NCBI RefSeq assembly: GCF_015354335.1
Contig: NZ_JADKYR010000008.1
Coordinates: 1-64,000 of the forward strand
DNA: 64,000 bases
Direction: 5' to 3'
DNA from: Methylophilus sp. 13
GTDB taxonomy: Bacteria > Pseudomonadota > Gammaproteobacteria > Burkholderiales > Methylophilaceae
Part shown: positions 9,527 to 18,843 of the stretch, one piece after another
How the letters are laid out: each line of letters starts with the position of its first letter
Numbering within the stretch: the stretch's first letter is position 1
Made by a program: the position numbers and the translations under genes
Notes under the pieces: generated by a model
Told to the model about the DNA's origin: nothing
What the model saw: the letters and a program-made list of their open reading frames with translations, nothing else
Databases searched by the model: none

Positions 9527-10663
9527 ATGACACCCATGCAAGTTTCTGCCGATCGCTCCCAGCCACGTTTGTTTATTGGACTGATGTCTGGCACCAGCCT
9601 GGACGGGGTGGATGCCGTGCTCACCTCGCAATGGGGCGAGCAACTGAGACAAACGGCCACCTATTTTCTGCCCTACCCTGACGCGCTTAAACAGCGTCTA
9701 CTGGCCTTGCACACGCCCGCCAATAACGAGTTACACGAGGCCGCAGTGGTTGCTAACCAGCTCGCAGAACTCTACGCGCAAGCCGTCAAGCAACTGCTTA
9801 AGCTCGCCGACATCCGTGCCGAGGCCGTGACAGCCATCGGTTGCCATGGCCAGACCATCCGGCACTGTCCGACACTGGCAGAGGGCATGGCATACACCAT
9901 ACAATTGGGCAACCATGCCCGCTTGGCAGAATTAACAGGGATCACGGTCATTGGCGACTTCAGAAGTCGCGATATTGCCGCCGGCGGCCAAGGCGCACCG
10001 TTAGTGCCGGCCTTCCACCAAGCGGTGTTTACGAGTGCAGACAGGCATCGCGTCGTCATTAATATCGGCGGCATTGCCAACTTGAGTGATCTGCCAGCAC
10101 ACGGACAAGTCACAGGCTTTGACTCGGGACCCGGCAACCTGCTCATGGATGCCTGGACGCAGCAACACACAGGCCAACCCTATGATGCGGGCGGGCACTG
10201 GGCAGCTGGCGGGAAAATTAATCCAGACTTGCTCAATGCGATGCTGGCCGATCCTTATTTTGCACTGACCGCACCTAAAAGTACGGGACGCGACCTGTTT
10301 AACGACACCTGGTTAATGCAACTGCTGCATCAGTACCCCGACGGTGCACAAAATGTGGCGCGTACCTTGCTTGAGTTAACAGCAGTGAGCATCACCGATG
10401 CACTGACGCGATTCTGCCCAGGGGCTCAGGAAGTCTACGTCTGTGGGGGTGGTGCGCATAATCTGGCCTTGCTGAATAGACTGCAGGCGCTGTCTGGTCA
10501 GTCCATACAGCTGACGGATCAATTGGGCGTTGGCGTGGACTGGGTGGAAGCGGTCGCCTTTGCCTGGCTGGCGCAACGCTGTGTAGATCATTTGCCGGGC
10601 AATTTGGCCGCAGTCACCGGCGCGGCGGGGCCTCGCATTCTGGGTGCCGTTTACCCCAACTAA
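9527..10663 (+). CDS. anmK: Anhydro-N-acetylmuramic acid kinase AnmK
   Basis: About 378 residues from the ATG at 9527; 9491 and 9536 are also possible starts. The signature LFIGLMSGTSLDGVDAVL is at the N-terminus, and the glycine-rich pair GFDSGPGNLLMDAW and VYVCGGGAHN matches the sugar-kinase/actin fold. It cleaves and phosphorylates 1,6-anhydro-MurNAc to MurNAc-6-phosphate in cell-wall recycling. That links it to the lytic transglycosylase MltA encoded at 18.8-20.1 kb, whose products are anhydromuropeptides. It is followed by a probable terminator. Confidence 0.95.
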   Translation: MTPMQVSADRSQPRLFIGLMSGTSLDGVDAVLTSQWGEQLRQTATYFLPYPDALKQRLLALHTPANNELHEAAVVANQLAELYAQAVKQLLKLADIRAEAVTAIGCHGQTIRHCPTLAEGMAYTIQLGNHARLAELTGITVIGDFRSRDIAAGGQGAPLVPAFHQAVFTSADRHRVVINIGGIANLSDLPAHGQVTGFDSGPGNLLMDAWTQQHTGQPYDAGGHWAAGGKINPDLLNAMLADPYFALTAPKSTGRDLFNDTWLMQLLHQYPDGAQNVARTLLELTAVSITDALTRFCPGAQEVYVCGGGAHNLALLNRLQALSGQSIQLTDQLGVGVDWVEAVAFAWLAQRCVDHLPGNLAAVTGAAGPRILGAVYPN

Positions 10664-10710
10664 GCCCCCGGCAACGACGCGTAGCAATGATTCCCAAAAG
10701 CAGTGCAAAC

Positions 10711-10760
10711 GCACCAGTGACTTGATTACATCTGGTGCAGGCTTTTGATTGTTTTTTTAA
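10711..10760 (+). terminator. Probable terminator after anmK
   Basis: An inverted repeat (GCACCAG at 10711-10717, CTGGTGC at 10732-10738, 14-nt loop) is followed by a T-rich stretch with seven consecutive T. The long loop and gap before the T run lower confidence. Confidence 0.55.
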
Positions 10761-10774
10761 CTTTTCCGCGACTG

Positions 10775-10816
10775 TCACCGCACAAGCGGTGATAAAACAA
10801 AACGATTGCGTATAAT
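10775..10816 (+). promoter_or_regulatory. gltA promoter with palindrome over the -35 region
   Basis: A TATAAT -10 hexamer sits at 10811-10816, about 32 bp before the gltA ATG. A perfect 7-bp inverted repeat (TCACCGC at 10775-10781, ACAA, GCGGTGA at 10786-10792) covers where the -35 should be. That suggests an operator for an unidentified regulator. The -35 itself is poor. Confidence 0.5.
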
Positions 10817-10847
10817 TTAACCAACTTGATTAAAGACTGAGTACGTT

Positions 10848-12137
10848 ATGGCTACCAAGGCGACCATTACATTTGACAACGATAGTAGCGCAATTGAGCT
10901 ACCAGTATTAAAAGGCTCACTGGGCACGGATGTGATTGATATCCGCAGCCTGGGCAAACATGGTTATTTCACGTTTGATCCTGGCTTCATGTCTACCGCA
11001 TCGTGTACGTCTGGCATTACCTTTATTGATGGTGAAAAAGGGCTGCTTTACTACCGTGGCTATCCGATTGAGCAACTGGCCGAGAATTGCGATTTTCTCG
11101 AGGTCTCTCACCTGTTGCTGCACGGCGAACTGCCGGATAACAATCAACGTGAGGAATTCGTGAGCACCATCAGCGAACACACCATGCTGCACGACCAGAT
11201 GAGCAATGTATTCCGTGGGTTCCGCCGCGATGCGCACCCGATGGCGGTCATGATCGCGGTCGTAGGCGCCATGGCGGCCTTCTATCCAGACAACAACAAT
11301 GTGGCCGACCCAGAATCACGCAAAGTGGCCGCCATGCGCCTGCTGGCCAAAGTCCCCACCATTGCCGCCTGGAGCTACAAGTACAACATTGGCCAGCCAT
11401 TCATGTATCCCAAAAACAAATTGGGCTACGCCGAAAACTTTATGCACATGATGTTCGCCACGCCCTGTGAAGACTATGTGCCCAACCCGATTCTGGCCCG
11501 TGCGTTTGAGCGGATTCTGATTCTGCACGCAGATCACGAGCAAAATGCTTCTACCTCTACCGTGCGTCTGGTCGGCTCCAGCGGCGCCAACCCGTTTGCC
11601 TGCATCGCAGCCGGCATCGCCTCGCTATGGGGCCCCTCACACGGTGGCGCCAACGAAGCCACACTTAACATGCTGGAAGAAATCGGCGACGTCAGCCGCA
11701 TCGGCGAATTTATCAAACGCGCCAAAGACAAAACCGACAGCTTCCGCCTGATGGGCTTTGGCCACCGCGTTTACCGCAACATGGACCCCCGCGCTTCTAT
11801 CATGCGCAAAACCTGCCATGAAGTGCTCAACGAACTGGGCCTGCACGATGACCCGATGTTCAAACTGGCGATGGAACTGGAAAAAATTGCGCTTGAGGAC
11901 GAATACTTCGTTTCCCGCAAACTCTATCCAAACGTGGACTTCTACAGCGGCATCGTCATGCGCGCCATGGGCATCCCCAATTCGATGTTTACGGCGATTT
12001 TTGCCCTGGCCCGCACTGCAGGCTGGATTTCACAATGGTGTGAAATGAACGCCGACCCCGAACAGAAAATTGGCCGCCCTCGCCAGTTGTATGTGGGGTC
12101 TGAACGTCGGGAATTCGTTCCTTTGCATCAGCGTTAG
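10848..12137 (+). CDS. gltA: Citrate synthase (type II)
   Basis: 429 residues, matching the long hexameric NADH-sensitive proteobacterial form. It has the N-terminal beta-strand domain ([19 protein letters not shown]), then [18 protein letters not shown], the catalytic histidine region [11 protein letters not shown], and [14 protein letters not shown] followed by the acidic residue in [10 protein letters not shown]. It condenses acetyl-CoA and oxaloacetate. In methylotrophs with an incomplete TCA cycle it would serve mainly glutamate synthesis; that role is inferred. It is transcribed alone, with a palindrome-bearing promoter and a strong terminator. Confidence 0.97.
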   Translation: MATKATITFDNDSSAIELPVLKGSLGTDVIDIRSLGKHGYFTFDPGFMSTASCTSGITFIDGEKGLLYYRGYPIEQLAENCDFLEVSHLLLHGELPDNNQREEFVSTISEHTMLHDQMSNVFRGFRRDAHPMAVMIAVVGAMAAFYPDNNNVADPESRKVAAMRLLAKVPTIAAWSYKYNIGQPFMYPKNKLGYAENFMHMMFATPCEDYVPNPILARAFERILILHADHEQNASTSTVRLVGSSGANPFACIAAGIASLWGPSHGGANEATLNMLEEIGDVSRIGEFIKRAKDKTDSFRLMGFGHRVYRNMDPRASIMRKTCHEVLNELGLHDDPMFKLAMELEKIALEDEYFVSRKLYPNVDFYSGIVMRAMGIPNSMFTAIFALARTAGWISQWCEMNADPEQKIGRPRQLYVGSERREFVPLHQR

Positions 12138-12163
12138 TTTCGCGATGCAAATAGTGAAGAAAT

Positions 12164-12198
12164 AAAAAAACGCCAGATATCATCTGGCGTTTTTTTAT
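12164..12198. terminator. Bidirectional terminator between gltA and erpA
   Basis: A perfect 8-bp stem (CGCCAGAT at 12171-12178, ATCTGGCG at 12182-12189) has an A run on its left and a T run on its right. It serves the converging gltA and erpA genes. Confidence 0.92.
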
Positions 12199-12215
12199 TT
12201 TGAGTTACGCTAGTT

Positions 12216-12575
12216 TTAAACCGAGAACGAGCTACCGCACCCACAAGTGGTGGTCGCATTCGGATTACGAATGACAAATTGCGAGCCTTGCAGGCTATCG
12301 GTATAGTCGATTTCTGCGCCCATGAGATATTGCAGGCTCATCGGGTCAATCAACAAGGTCACGCCGTCCTTGTCCACCTGGGTATCGTCGTCGTTAACTT
12401 CTTCTTCAAAGGTGAAGCCATACTGAAAGCCGGAACAACCACCACCGCTCACAAACACACGCAGTTTCAGCTCTGGCGTACCTTCCTCATCAATCAGCTC
12501 TTTGACCTTTTTGGCAGCATTATCGGTAAATACCAAAGGACTAGGCATTTCAAGGGTGGCTTCTGTGGTCATCAT
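12216..12575 (-). CDS. erpA: Iron-sulfur cluster insertion protein ErpA
   Basis: 119 residues of the A-type carrier family. The three conserved cysteines are present: one in [13 protein letters not shown] and two in the C-terminal [11 protein letters not shown]. The start is one of two adjacent ATGs (12575/12572). ErpA delivers Fe-S clusters to client enzymes. The family also includes IscA and SufA; ErpA is chosen for the sequence around the third motif and for the absence of isc/suf neighbours. Upstream lie bactofilin and argC on the same strand. Confidence 0.9.
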   Translation of the reverse strand: MMTTEATLEMPSPLVFTDNAAKKVKELIDEEGTPELKLRVFVSGGGCSGFQYGFTFEEEVNDDDTQVDKDGVTLLIDPMSLQYLMGAEIDYTDSLQGSQFVIRNPNATTTCGCGSSFSV

Positions 12576-12638
12576 AGACTCCTGTAAAATTCGTATTCAG
12601 TATATGGCGGTAATCCGCCGGATTTCAAGTGGCTGCGT

Positions 12639-13046
12639 TTAACTGTCTTCTGTCGTTGATGTTTCTGTTGGGCTCGCTTCGGCCTGCTCACCCAGATAAA
12701 TCAGTTTTCCTTCAATCACGGCACCGGTGTGCATTTCGAGCGATTTGTAATACAGGTCGCCGATAATACGCGCCTTGCTTTGCAACTCGATAAAGACGGA
12801 AGACCGCACCGGCCCGCGTATCATGCCGTTCAGTACAATTTTGGAAGCCTCTACACTGCCGGTCACCGCCCCGTTTTCACTGATAATCAGTGTACTGGGA
12901 TGGGTTTGCTTTTCAATCACATTACCAACGATCAAGCCATCTACTCTTAAGCCACCTGCAAACTGCATATTGCCATTTAACTGCGTTTCATGCCCGATCA
13001 GGGTATCAATGTGACTGTCAATTTGAACACTTTTCTTGAAAAACAT
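12639..13046 (-). CDS. Bactofilin family protein
   Basis: 135 residues with the bactofilin core, a repeated glycine-spaced beta-helix (DTLIGHETQLNGNMQFAGGLRVDGLIVGNV ... STLIISENGAVTGSVEASKIVLNGMIRGPV). Short polar tails flank it at both ends, and there is no membrane segment. Bactofilins assemble into nucleotide-free filaments at the membrane and localise cell-wall, stalk or polar proteins. It lies in an argC / coiled-coil protein / bactofilin run. The upstream protein is a one-pass membrane coiled coil, so the two could work together; that is inference. Confidence 0.88.
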   Translation of the reverse strand: MFFKKSVQIDSHIDTLIGHETQLNGNMQFAGGLRVDGLIVGNVIEKQTHPSTLIISENGAVTGSVEASKIVLNGMIRGPVRSSVFIELQSKARIIGDLYYKSLEMHTGAVIEGKLIYLGEQAEASPTETSTTEDS

Positions 13047-13111
13047 GCGACTTCCTGTTCCGAATTTACTTAAATGGCAATCCTGATTGCGTCAGCGCTG
13101 CTCACACAGAC

Positions 13112-13474
13112 TCAATGCTTGGTCATGTTCTTGTAAAAAACCAGCTCCTCTTTGAGCTTGATATTTTCGTCCTGCTGCGCAGTCAGTGTTTTGGCCAGGT
13201 TGTTGCTCGTTGCCAATTCCACCTGTAACTCACGCTGGGAAGCGATCAGTTTCTTCTGCAACTCAATATTTTCCGTCGTGACCTGGCGCAGGCGATGCCG
13301 AATATTTTCACTATCATCATCATGCAACACCCAGTAGGCCAATGCAAACCCAATCACCACATAGGAGACCGCCAATATCCCCTGAAAGTACCAGGGACGA
13401 TGTGAGCGCACAGCCACCTGTTTGGCAGTCAGGCCAAAGTGATTCCTGAGTCTTCTGCGGATAGGCCTGATCAT
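13112..13474 (-). CDS. Single-pass membrane coiled-coil protein, short DUF6776-like
   Basis: 120 residues: a basic N-terminus (1-25), one membrane helix (about 30-48, GILAVSYVVIGFALAYWVL), then a heptad-rich coiled coil (55-115) ending ELVFYKNM. The topology and the final ELxFYK pattern recall the DUF6776 family often found between argC and bactofilin genes in betaproteobacteria. Members I recall are about twice as long, so this appears to lack the C-terminal domain. Only 65 bp separate its stop from the bactofilin start, so no remnant fits there. Its ATG overlaps the argC stop (TAATG), implying translational coupling. Function unknown. Confidence 0.7.
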   Translation of the reverse strand: MIRPIRRRLRNHFGLTAKQVAVRSHRPWYFQGILAVSYVVIGFALAYWVLHDDDSENIRHRLRQVTTENIELQKKLIASQRELQVELATSNNLAKTLTAQQDENIKLKEELVFYKNMTKH

Positions 13475-14520
13475 TATGGCAACAATGGCAACACTTGCAA
13501 ACCAGCCTCAGGGGCCAGATTGAACATCAGGTTCATGTTCTGCACCGCTTGACCAGAGGCGCCTTTAACCAGGTTGTCCTGCACGACAATGATTGTGACA
13601 TAATCATCTGCCTGTGGGTACACCGCCATCCTTAAAACATTCGATCCACGGACCGAGCGTGTCTCGGGAAGCGCACCGGCCGGCATCACATCGACAAAAG
13701 TCGACCCCTGGTAGCGTTGCTCATACACCTGCTGAATGGATGCCCGCTGCGCTTGCCTATTGAGTTTGACATGGAGCGTACTGAGCATGCCGCGTATCAT
13801 CGGGATCAAATGCGGCACAAAGATAAGCTGGACAGCTTCATTGCCAGACAGTTTTTTGAGTTGTGCCAGAATCTCGGGATGATGCCTGTGCCCGGCCACA
13901 CCATAGGCTCTGAGGTTATCACTCGCTTCAGAGAACAGCGTAGACACTTCTGCTTTTCTGCCGGCGCCGGAGACACCCGACTTCGCATCCGCGATAATTG
14001 GCACCGAGAAATCAATCCAGCCTTGCTCAAGTAAGGGCGCCAACCCCAGCAACACGGTGGTGGGGTAACACCCTGGATTACCAATCACTTGCGCCTGCTG
14101 CACCTCTTCGCCATATAGCTCTGGCAAGCCGTAGACGGCATCTTGCAAAATATCGGTACAGCTATGGGGGAGTTTGTACCATTTTTCAAAGACAGCGGCA
14201 TCCTGCAACCGGAAATCTGCTGCCAGATCAATCACCTTCACGCCAGCAGCCACCAGCGCAGGCGCTTGTGCCATGGCCACCCCATGGGGCGTTGCAAAGA
14301 ACACCACATCACATTGGGTCAGATCAACGGTCGCTGGGTCACTAAAGGCAAGTTCAACGACGCCACGCAAACTGGGAAACATCTCTGCCACAGGCAGGCC
14401 CGCTTCACCCCGTGAAGTAATGACCTGCAATTGCACATTTGGATGACGCGCCAGCAAGCGCAATAACTCTACACCGGTATACCCTGTGCCGCCAACGATG
14501 CCTACCTTAATCTTTTCCAT
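13474..14520 (-). CDS. argC: N-acetyl-gamma-glutamyl-phosphate reductase ArgC
   Basis: 348 residues, the usual length of the long-form enzyme. It has the NADP Rossmann motif [18 protein letters not shown] at the N-terminus and the catalytic cysteine Cys151 in GNPGCYPT. A second histidine-containing segment [11 protein letters not shown] also fits. It reduces N-acetylglutamyl phosphate in arginine biosynthesis. It is downstream of rplM-rpsI on the same strand but separated by a terminator. The stop overlaps the next start by one base. Confidence 0.96.
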   Translation of the reverse strand: MEKIKVGIVGGTGYTGVELLRLLARHPNVQLQVITSRGEAGLPVAEMFPSLRGVVELAFSDPATVDLTQCDVVFFATPHGVAMAQAPALVAAGVKVIDLAADFRLQDAAVFEKWYKLPHSCTDILQDAVYGLPELYGEEVQQAQVIGNPGCYPTTVLLGLAPLLEQGWIDFSVPIIADAKSGVSGAGRKAEVSTLFSEASDNLRAYGVAGHRHHPEILAQLKKLSGNEAVQLIFVPHLIPMIRGMLSTLHVKLNRQAQRASIQQVYEQRYQGSTFVDVMPAGALPETRSVRGSNVLRMAVYPQADDYVTIIVVQDNLVKGASGQAVQNMNLMFNLAPEAGLQVLPLLP

Positions 14521-14581
14521 CTGCCTTACCCAGTTGAGGAGTTAAAACGCACACTGCGTAAAAAGTTAATTAATATAAATG

Positions 14582-14608
14582 AAAAAGGCCGCCAATGCGA
14601 CCTTTTTG
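14582..14608 (-). terminator. Terminator after rpsI
   Basis: On the minus strand GGTCGC-ATTG-GCGGCC forms a hairpin with one G-U wobble, followed by TTTTT. On the plus strand the same position would be a C-A mismatch, which fits a minus-strand terminator. Confidence 0.8.
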
Positions 14609-14638
14609 CACAACAGGTTTGTAACAAACGTTGAAAAA

Positions 14639-15031
14639 TTAACGTTTGGAGAACTGTTTCCGACGACGTGCTTTACGCAGACCGACTTTCTTACGTTCAA
14701 CTTCACGTGCATCACGTGTTACGAAACCAGCGTGGGACAATGCGCTCTTCAGCGCAGCATCGTAGTCAATCAATGCACGGGTAATGCCATGACGAACTGC
14801 ACCAGCTTGACCGGATTCACCACCACCATGCACATTGACCAGAATGTCAAAGCTCGCAGTGTTGTTGGTCAATTCCAGAGGTTGACGCAAAATCATGCGA
14901 GAAGTCTCGCGTGAGAAGTACACGTCAGCTGGCTTGTCGTTTACAACGATATTGCCGCTACCGGACTTGATGAACACACGTGCCACTGAACTTTTGCGGC
15001 GGCCTGTGCCGTAGTTGTATTTACCGATCAT
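14639..15031 (-). CDS. rpsI: 30S ribosomal protein S9
   Basis: 130 residues. The N-terminus ([19 protein letters not shown]) and the basic C-terminal tail ([16 protein letters not shown]), which reaches the P-site tRNA, are both intact. It lies 22 bp after rplM, as in nearly all bacteria. Expression comes from the promoter upstream of rplM. Confidence 0.98.
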   Translation of the reverse strand: MIGKYNYGTGRRKSSVARVFIKSGSGNIVVNDKPADVYFSRETSRMILRQPLELTNNTASFDILVNVHGGGESGQAGAVRHGITRALIDYDAALKSALSHAGFVTRDAREVERKKVGLRKARRRKQFSKR

Positions 15032-15053
15032 GTTTTATCCTAATCGTCTTGAA

Positions 15054-15482
15054 TTAGATGGTTAATGGTTGCGGTTGTTGCGCAGTATGCTCGTGCTTGT
15101 CACCCGCATACACTTTCATTTTTTTGATCATGGCATAGCCCAAAGGACCTTTTGGCAACATGCCTTTCACTGCTTTTTCCAATGCACGGCCTGGGAAACG
15201 GTCTTGCATTTTGGAGAATGAAGTGGTTGTAATACCGCCTGGATAACCAGAGTGACGGTGGTACAGCTTGTCACCAGCCTTGTTACCGGTTACTTTAATT
15301 TTGTCCGCATTGACTACGATGATGTAGTCGCCTGTATCCACGTGCGGTGTGTAAATAGCTTTATGCTTACCACGCAGACGATGAGCGATTGCGCTGGCCA
15401 GACGACCCAATACCAAGTCAGTGGCGTCAATCACGAACCAGTCACGTTGTACTTCATGCGATTTTGCTGAAAAAGTTTTCAT
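15054..15482 (-). CDS. rplM: 50S ribosomal protein L13
   Basis: 142 residues, with the standard L13 sequence ([57 protein letters not shown]). It is the first gene of the rplM-rpsI operon. A strong sigma-70 promoter lies about 45 bp upstream. Confidence 0.98.
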   Translation of the reverse strand: MKTFSAKSHEVQRDWFVIDATDLVLGRLASAIAHRLRGKHKAIYTPHVDTGDYIIVVNADKIKVTGNKAGDKLYHRHSGYPGGITTTSFSKMQDRFPGRALEKAVKGMLPKGPLGYAMIKKMKVYAGDKHEHTAQQPQPLTI

Positions 15483-15523
15483 TTTATAACTACCGAGTTA
15501 TAGCGTATAAATTAAGAGGGCGG

Positions 15524-15553
15524 ATTATATGCTAGCTTGAGAAAGCTTGTCAA
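15524..15553 (-). promoter_or_regulatory. Sigma-70 promoter of rplM-rpsI
   Basis: On the minus strand, consensus TTGACA (15548-15553) and TATAAT (15524-15529) are 18 bp apart. The promoter lies about 40 bp before the rplM ATG, as expected for a highly expressed ribosomal operon. Confidence 0.88.
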
Positions 15554-15787
15554 CGGATTATTCTAAAATAATCCCTGACCAATGCCGCGAGCCTTGATGA
15601 TCTTATCAGGCTGCAGATTTGGGGCTGTTTGCCATCAATTTTGCAAATAAGTTGAAGTAAAGTATGCTTTTTAAGCAAAAGATCTTTGTTTTATCAGGAA
15701 TAATTGCAAACAGATGCTATATTAGCTCAAGTTTCGACTTGATGCACTGAATCATTTCAACCGCAGAGATTAAAAAATAATATTTTC
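15554..15787 (+). other. Intergenic region upstream of the FimV-like gene
   Basis: AT-rich and non-coding. It should hold the promoter of the rightward FimV-like gene, but I see only a weak -10-like TATATT near 15718 without a convincing -35. A sigma-54-like string at 15630-15645 lacks the invariant GG. No RNA gene or repeat was recognised. Confidence 0.4.
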
Positions 15788-17404
15788 ATGCGCTCAGGCC
15801 ATTCACAGACGCGAGAGTCCACGATTACAACAGCATTGCGCTGCATGGCGTTGCCATTGTTGCTTTTGTTAGCGCCAACCTCACTCGTGCAAGCCGCGGA
15901 TTTATCCGCATTCCGCTTTGAGTCTGAACCTGGCCAACCCCTGCTAGCACAAGTGCCGATCACGCATGCCACATCCAGTACGGACATCAGCTGTTTTCAA
16001 CTGCAGCAATCTGTGGCTGATTTTGTGCATCTGGAATACACCACACTGAGCACAGATCAAGGCATGCTCATGCTATGGTCCGACCGCGCAATGAGCAGCC
16101 CGGTCAAAGTCACCCTAACAGATACATGCCAACGCACCGCGCAGACCTTTACCCTGCACCCGGACATGAAAGTGTCGTTTGAAGTAGAGGCGCCTCAGCA
16201 AACAGCGACCCAGCCAATTACTGCAGAGGCACCCACCTCGAACCCGCAGGCACCCTCTCAACCGATACAGGAGGGCATCCCGCTGGAGGCCTACGACAAG
16301 CTACAGGGACAAATCAATGAATTGCAGCAGGCATTTAACACCTTGCAAAGCAAATCCGATGCCCTTTATGCCAGTTCACTGGCGCAAACGAATTTACTTG
16401 CCTCTCTGAAATCGCAATTGGTCCATGTGCAGAATGAAAACCACCTGCTACGCACACTGGTGATGACGCTAGGCCTGGCCTTGATCGCCAGCGGCTTTTT
16501 CTTTGCCGACTGGCTCAGGCGGCATGCGGCAGTACCCAAGCGCGCCAAAGGCCGTCAACCAGCCTCAGCCACAGAAGAATCCACCGGTCCGGCGACCCAG
16601 CCGCAAACCAGCCAGCGATTCGCAACCACTTTGCCGCCACTCACCAGCTCACCAAGTCCTGCACAACCAGTCTCTGGTGCGACGCAACCGCCCTATACCC
16701 AACGAACCGGAAGTCGCTTGAAGTCGGTTCCTATCCACGCCAATGATGATGTGCTCGGGCTCGAAGCGGTTCCACAAAAACTCAGCTCACAAAAAAGCAC
16801 GCAGTCCGTGATGCAAGATGCTTCCAGACTCTTCACACATGGTCGAGTGAATCAGGCCATTGAGCACTTGCAACAACACCTGGCCAAACACCCGAAATGC
16901 TCCCCCTGGATGTGGCTGTATTTACTGGATTTATTATCCAAAGAAGGCAAGCACCAGGAGTTTGACATGATGGCCAGCGAATGCCGCAAGCACTTCAACT
17001 TGAATGTAGAGCACGCGCCAGACCTCAAACAACAAGGCATCGAATCTTTCCCGCGCGTGATGAAAGCCTTGCAGCAGGCCTGGGGCACGCCGCAGGTGAT
17101 TGCGCTGATTGACGACCTGGTTTACAACACCCGCCTTGTGCCGCGTATGGGTTTTGAGCGTAGCGTCTTTGAAGACCTCATGCTATTGAAAGAAATTGCC
17201 TGCCAGACACAAAACCTGCCTGCAATGCCCCCTGCGCCCAAAGCCCCGGACGAAGAAACCTCCATCAATGGTAACTTGCGCGAGTTGCAGCAACTCTCTG
17301 AAGACATCTATATCCTCGCTCCGGCAGAACAAGCGCCCTTCCAGTATTGGACCGACTTCACCTTTGAGCTGGGTGAGCCCGCTGGTGCACGCAAATCAGC
17401 CTAA
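15788..17404 (+). CDS. FimV/HubP-like inner-membrane protein with TPR region
   Basis: 538 residues. A signal peptide (hydrophobic stretch ending LVQAAD, about 37) precedes a beta-rich domain (38-120, FRFESEPGQPLLAQVPI) resembling the FimV N-terminal domain. Then come a Pro/Ala/Thr linker, a coiled coil (about 160-215), one membrane helix (about 220-240, LVMTLGLALIASGFFFADWL), another linker, and a cytoplasmic helical-repeat part (about 330-440). This layout is that of FimV/HubP/TspA polar landmark proteins, but shorter and without an obvious LysM domain or the usual acidic repeats. Such proteins organise type IV pili and polar complexes. No pilus gene is nearby. Its end overlaps the converging ubiA by 9 bp. 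Confidence 0.6.
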   Translation: MRSGHSQTRESTITTALRCMALPLLLLLAPTSLVQAADLSAFRFESEPGQPLLAQVPITHATSSTDISCFQLQQSVADFVHLEYTTLSTDQGMLMLWSDRAMSSPVKVTLTDTCQRTAQTFTLHPDMKVSFEVEAPQQTATQPITAEAPTSNPQAPSQPIQEGIPLEAYDKLQGQINELQQAFNTLQSKSDALYASSLAQTNLLASLKSQLVHVQNENHLLRTLVMTLGLALIASGFFFADWLRRHAAVPKRAKGRQPASATEESTGPATQPQTSQRFATTLPPLTSSPSPAQPVSGATQPPYTQRTGSRLKSVPIHANDDVLGLEAVPQKLSSQKSTQSVMQDASRLFTHGRVNQAIEHLQQHLAKHPKCSPWMWLYLLDLLSKEGKHQEFDMMASECRKHFNLNVEHAPDLKQQGIESFPRVMKALQQAWGTPQVIALIDDLVYNTRLVPRMGFERSVFEDLMLLKEIACQTQNLPAMPPAPKAPDEETSINGNLRELQQLSEDIYILAPAEQAPFQYWTDFTFELGEPAGARKSA

Positions 17405-18259
17405 CCAATAGGCACCCGCGATGCCTGCGGTTAATGCCGCACCTATCCAGATATTCTCCAAAAATGCCTTGAAACACTGCGTACGCTGACGCGTACGGAT
17501 CAGCCCATATTGCCTGAATAACTGCAAGGCAGCGGCCAGCCAACCCAGCCAGAATGGCCAGCCCAGCCTGAGCTGAATGGCGACCCAGGCCATCATGACC
17601 AGCGTGGCAATCAGGCACAGCATAATCGCGAATACCTCACGGTGACTAAAGGTAATCGCGGATGAACGGATGCCGATCTTAAGGTCATCTTCACGGTCCA
17701 CCATGGCATAAGCCGTATCATAGGCCACTGACCAGGAGACATTCGCCAGCAACAACCACCAGGCAGTTGCCGGCACAGCCCCCTGTAAGGCAACAAATGC
17801 CATCGGGATACCAAACCCGAACGCAATGCCCAAATAGGCCTGTGGAATGGCAAAAAAGCGTTTGGTGTACGGGTAGCTAACCGCCAGAAACAAAGCTGGG
17901 ACGGACCACAGCACCACTTGCATGCCCAGCGTACACACCAGCACAAACGCTATCAAAGATAGCGCTACCGCCACGGCATAAGCCTCTTTGACAGAAATCT
18001 CCCCGGTCGCCAACGGCCGGCGTTGAGTGCGCGCCACCGCGCCATCCCAGTGCCGGTCGGCAATGTCATTCAATGCGCAGCCGGCTGAGCGCATCAGTAT
18101 CGTACCCAACACAAACACGGTTGCCACCCATAGATCAGGGAACCCTGCGCCTGCAATCAACAGCCCCCACAATGTGGGCCAGAGTAGCAACCAAATCCCG
18201 ACCGGCTTATCCAGACGGGTTAAGCGATAATACGCATGCCAGTTGATGGTTGACTGCAT
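17396..18259 (-). CDS. ubiA: 4-hydroxybenzoate octaprenyltransferase UbiA
   Basis: 287 residues, 8-9 membrane helices. Both prenyltransferase aspartate motifs are present: NDIADRHWDGAVARTQRRPL and DREDDLKIGIRSSAI. It attaches the polyprenyl tail to 4-hydroxybenzoate, the second step of ubiquinone synthesis. It lies 24 bp after ubiC, which makes its substrate from chorismate, so the two form a functional pair. Its 3' end overlaps the FimV-like gene on the other strand by 9 bp. Confidence 0.96.
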   Translation of the reverse strand: MQSTINWHAYYRLTRLDKPVGIWLLLWPTLWGLLIAGAGFPDLWVATVFVLGTILMRSAGCALNDIADRHWDGAVARTQRRPLATGEISVKEAYAVAVALSLIAFVLVCTLGMQVVLWSVPALFLAVSYPYTKRFFAIPQAYLGIAFGFGIPMAFVALQGAVPATAWWLLLANVSWSVAYDTAYAMVDREDDLKIGIRSSAITFSHREVFAIMLCLIATLVMMAWVAIQLRLGWPFWLGWLAAALQLFRQYGLIRTRQRTQCFKAFLENIWIGAALTAGIAGAYWLG

Positions 18260-18283
18260 TACAAAAGCTTTCCGATTAAAAAA

Positions 18284-18838
18284 TTAATCATGGGGATGAT
18301 CCACACAAGCAGGCAAAAACACTTCTGTCACCAGCAAAAGGTGATGATGCAGACGGAACAAGGAGCGCCTTGCCCAAAGGGGATATTGCTGCAACTGCGG
18401 ATGATAGCGGCATACCGCCTGATGCAAGGGATGCTGTGCGTACAATTTGCGGAACTGCAACGGCCCACGTGTGACTTTAGGATTGGCAAACAGCGCTGCC
18501 CCGAGCGGCACCCGCCCGATTGCACGCAATCGGCACCATGGTCCGCGCAAATCCTGACGCGCGATGACACTATGCGCAAACACGCGCGGCTGGCCGTTTC
18601 CGCGCAACATGACTTCTCGCACCCATGCACGGGACATCGCATGCAGGCGCAACATGGCCTGTTCGTCTACATGCGGCTTGCGCCAGGCTTGCGCCAACAG
18701 CTCCACCGAAAACGCCGGATAGTGTTTTTTCAGGCGGGCAGTTAATGAACCCCTTTCCTGCAACCAGGACCTAAAGGGGGTTTGACCAACAACCGCGCGT
18801 TGCCAGGCCCGCTCAGAAGATTGCTTCAGTTGCCGCAT
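18284..18838 (-). CDS. ubiC: Chorismate lyase UbiC
   Basis: About 184 residues from the ATG at 18838 (MRQLKQSSERAW), 5 bp after the mltA stop. Upstream ATGs at 18883 and 18943 would overlap mltA and exceed the usual UbiC length. It has the family blocks WLQERGSLTARLKKHY and REVMLRGNGQPRVFAHSVI. UbiC converts chorismate to 4-hydroxybenzoate and pyruvate, feeding UbiA encoded immediately downstream. Sequence identity in this family is low, so context strengthens the call. Confidence 0.9.
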   Translation of the reverse strand: MRQLKQSSERAWQRAVVGQTPFRSWLQERGSLTARLKKHYPAFSVELLAQAWRKPHVDEQAMLRLHAMSRAWVREVMLRGNGQPRVFAHSVIARQDLRGPWCRLRAIGRVPLGAALFANPKVTRGPLQFRKLYAQHPLHQAVCRYHPQLQQYPLWARRSLFRLHHHLLLVTEVFLPACVDHPHD

Positions 18839-18843
18839 CTCGG

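Noticed and set aside
15630-15645. Sigma-54-like TGCCATCAATTTTGCA upstream of the FimV-like gene
   Set aside because: The -24 GG, which is nearly invariant, reads GC; kept only as a remark.
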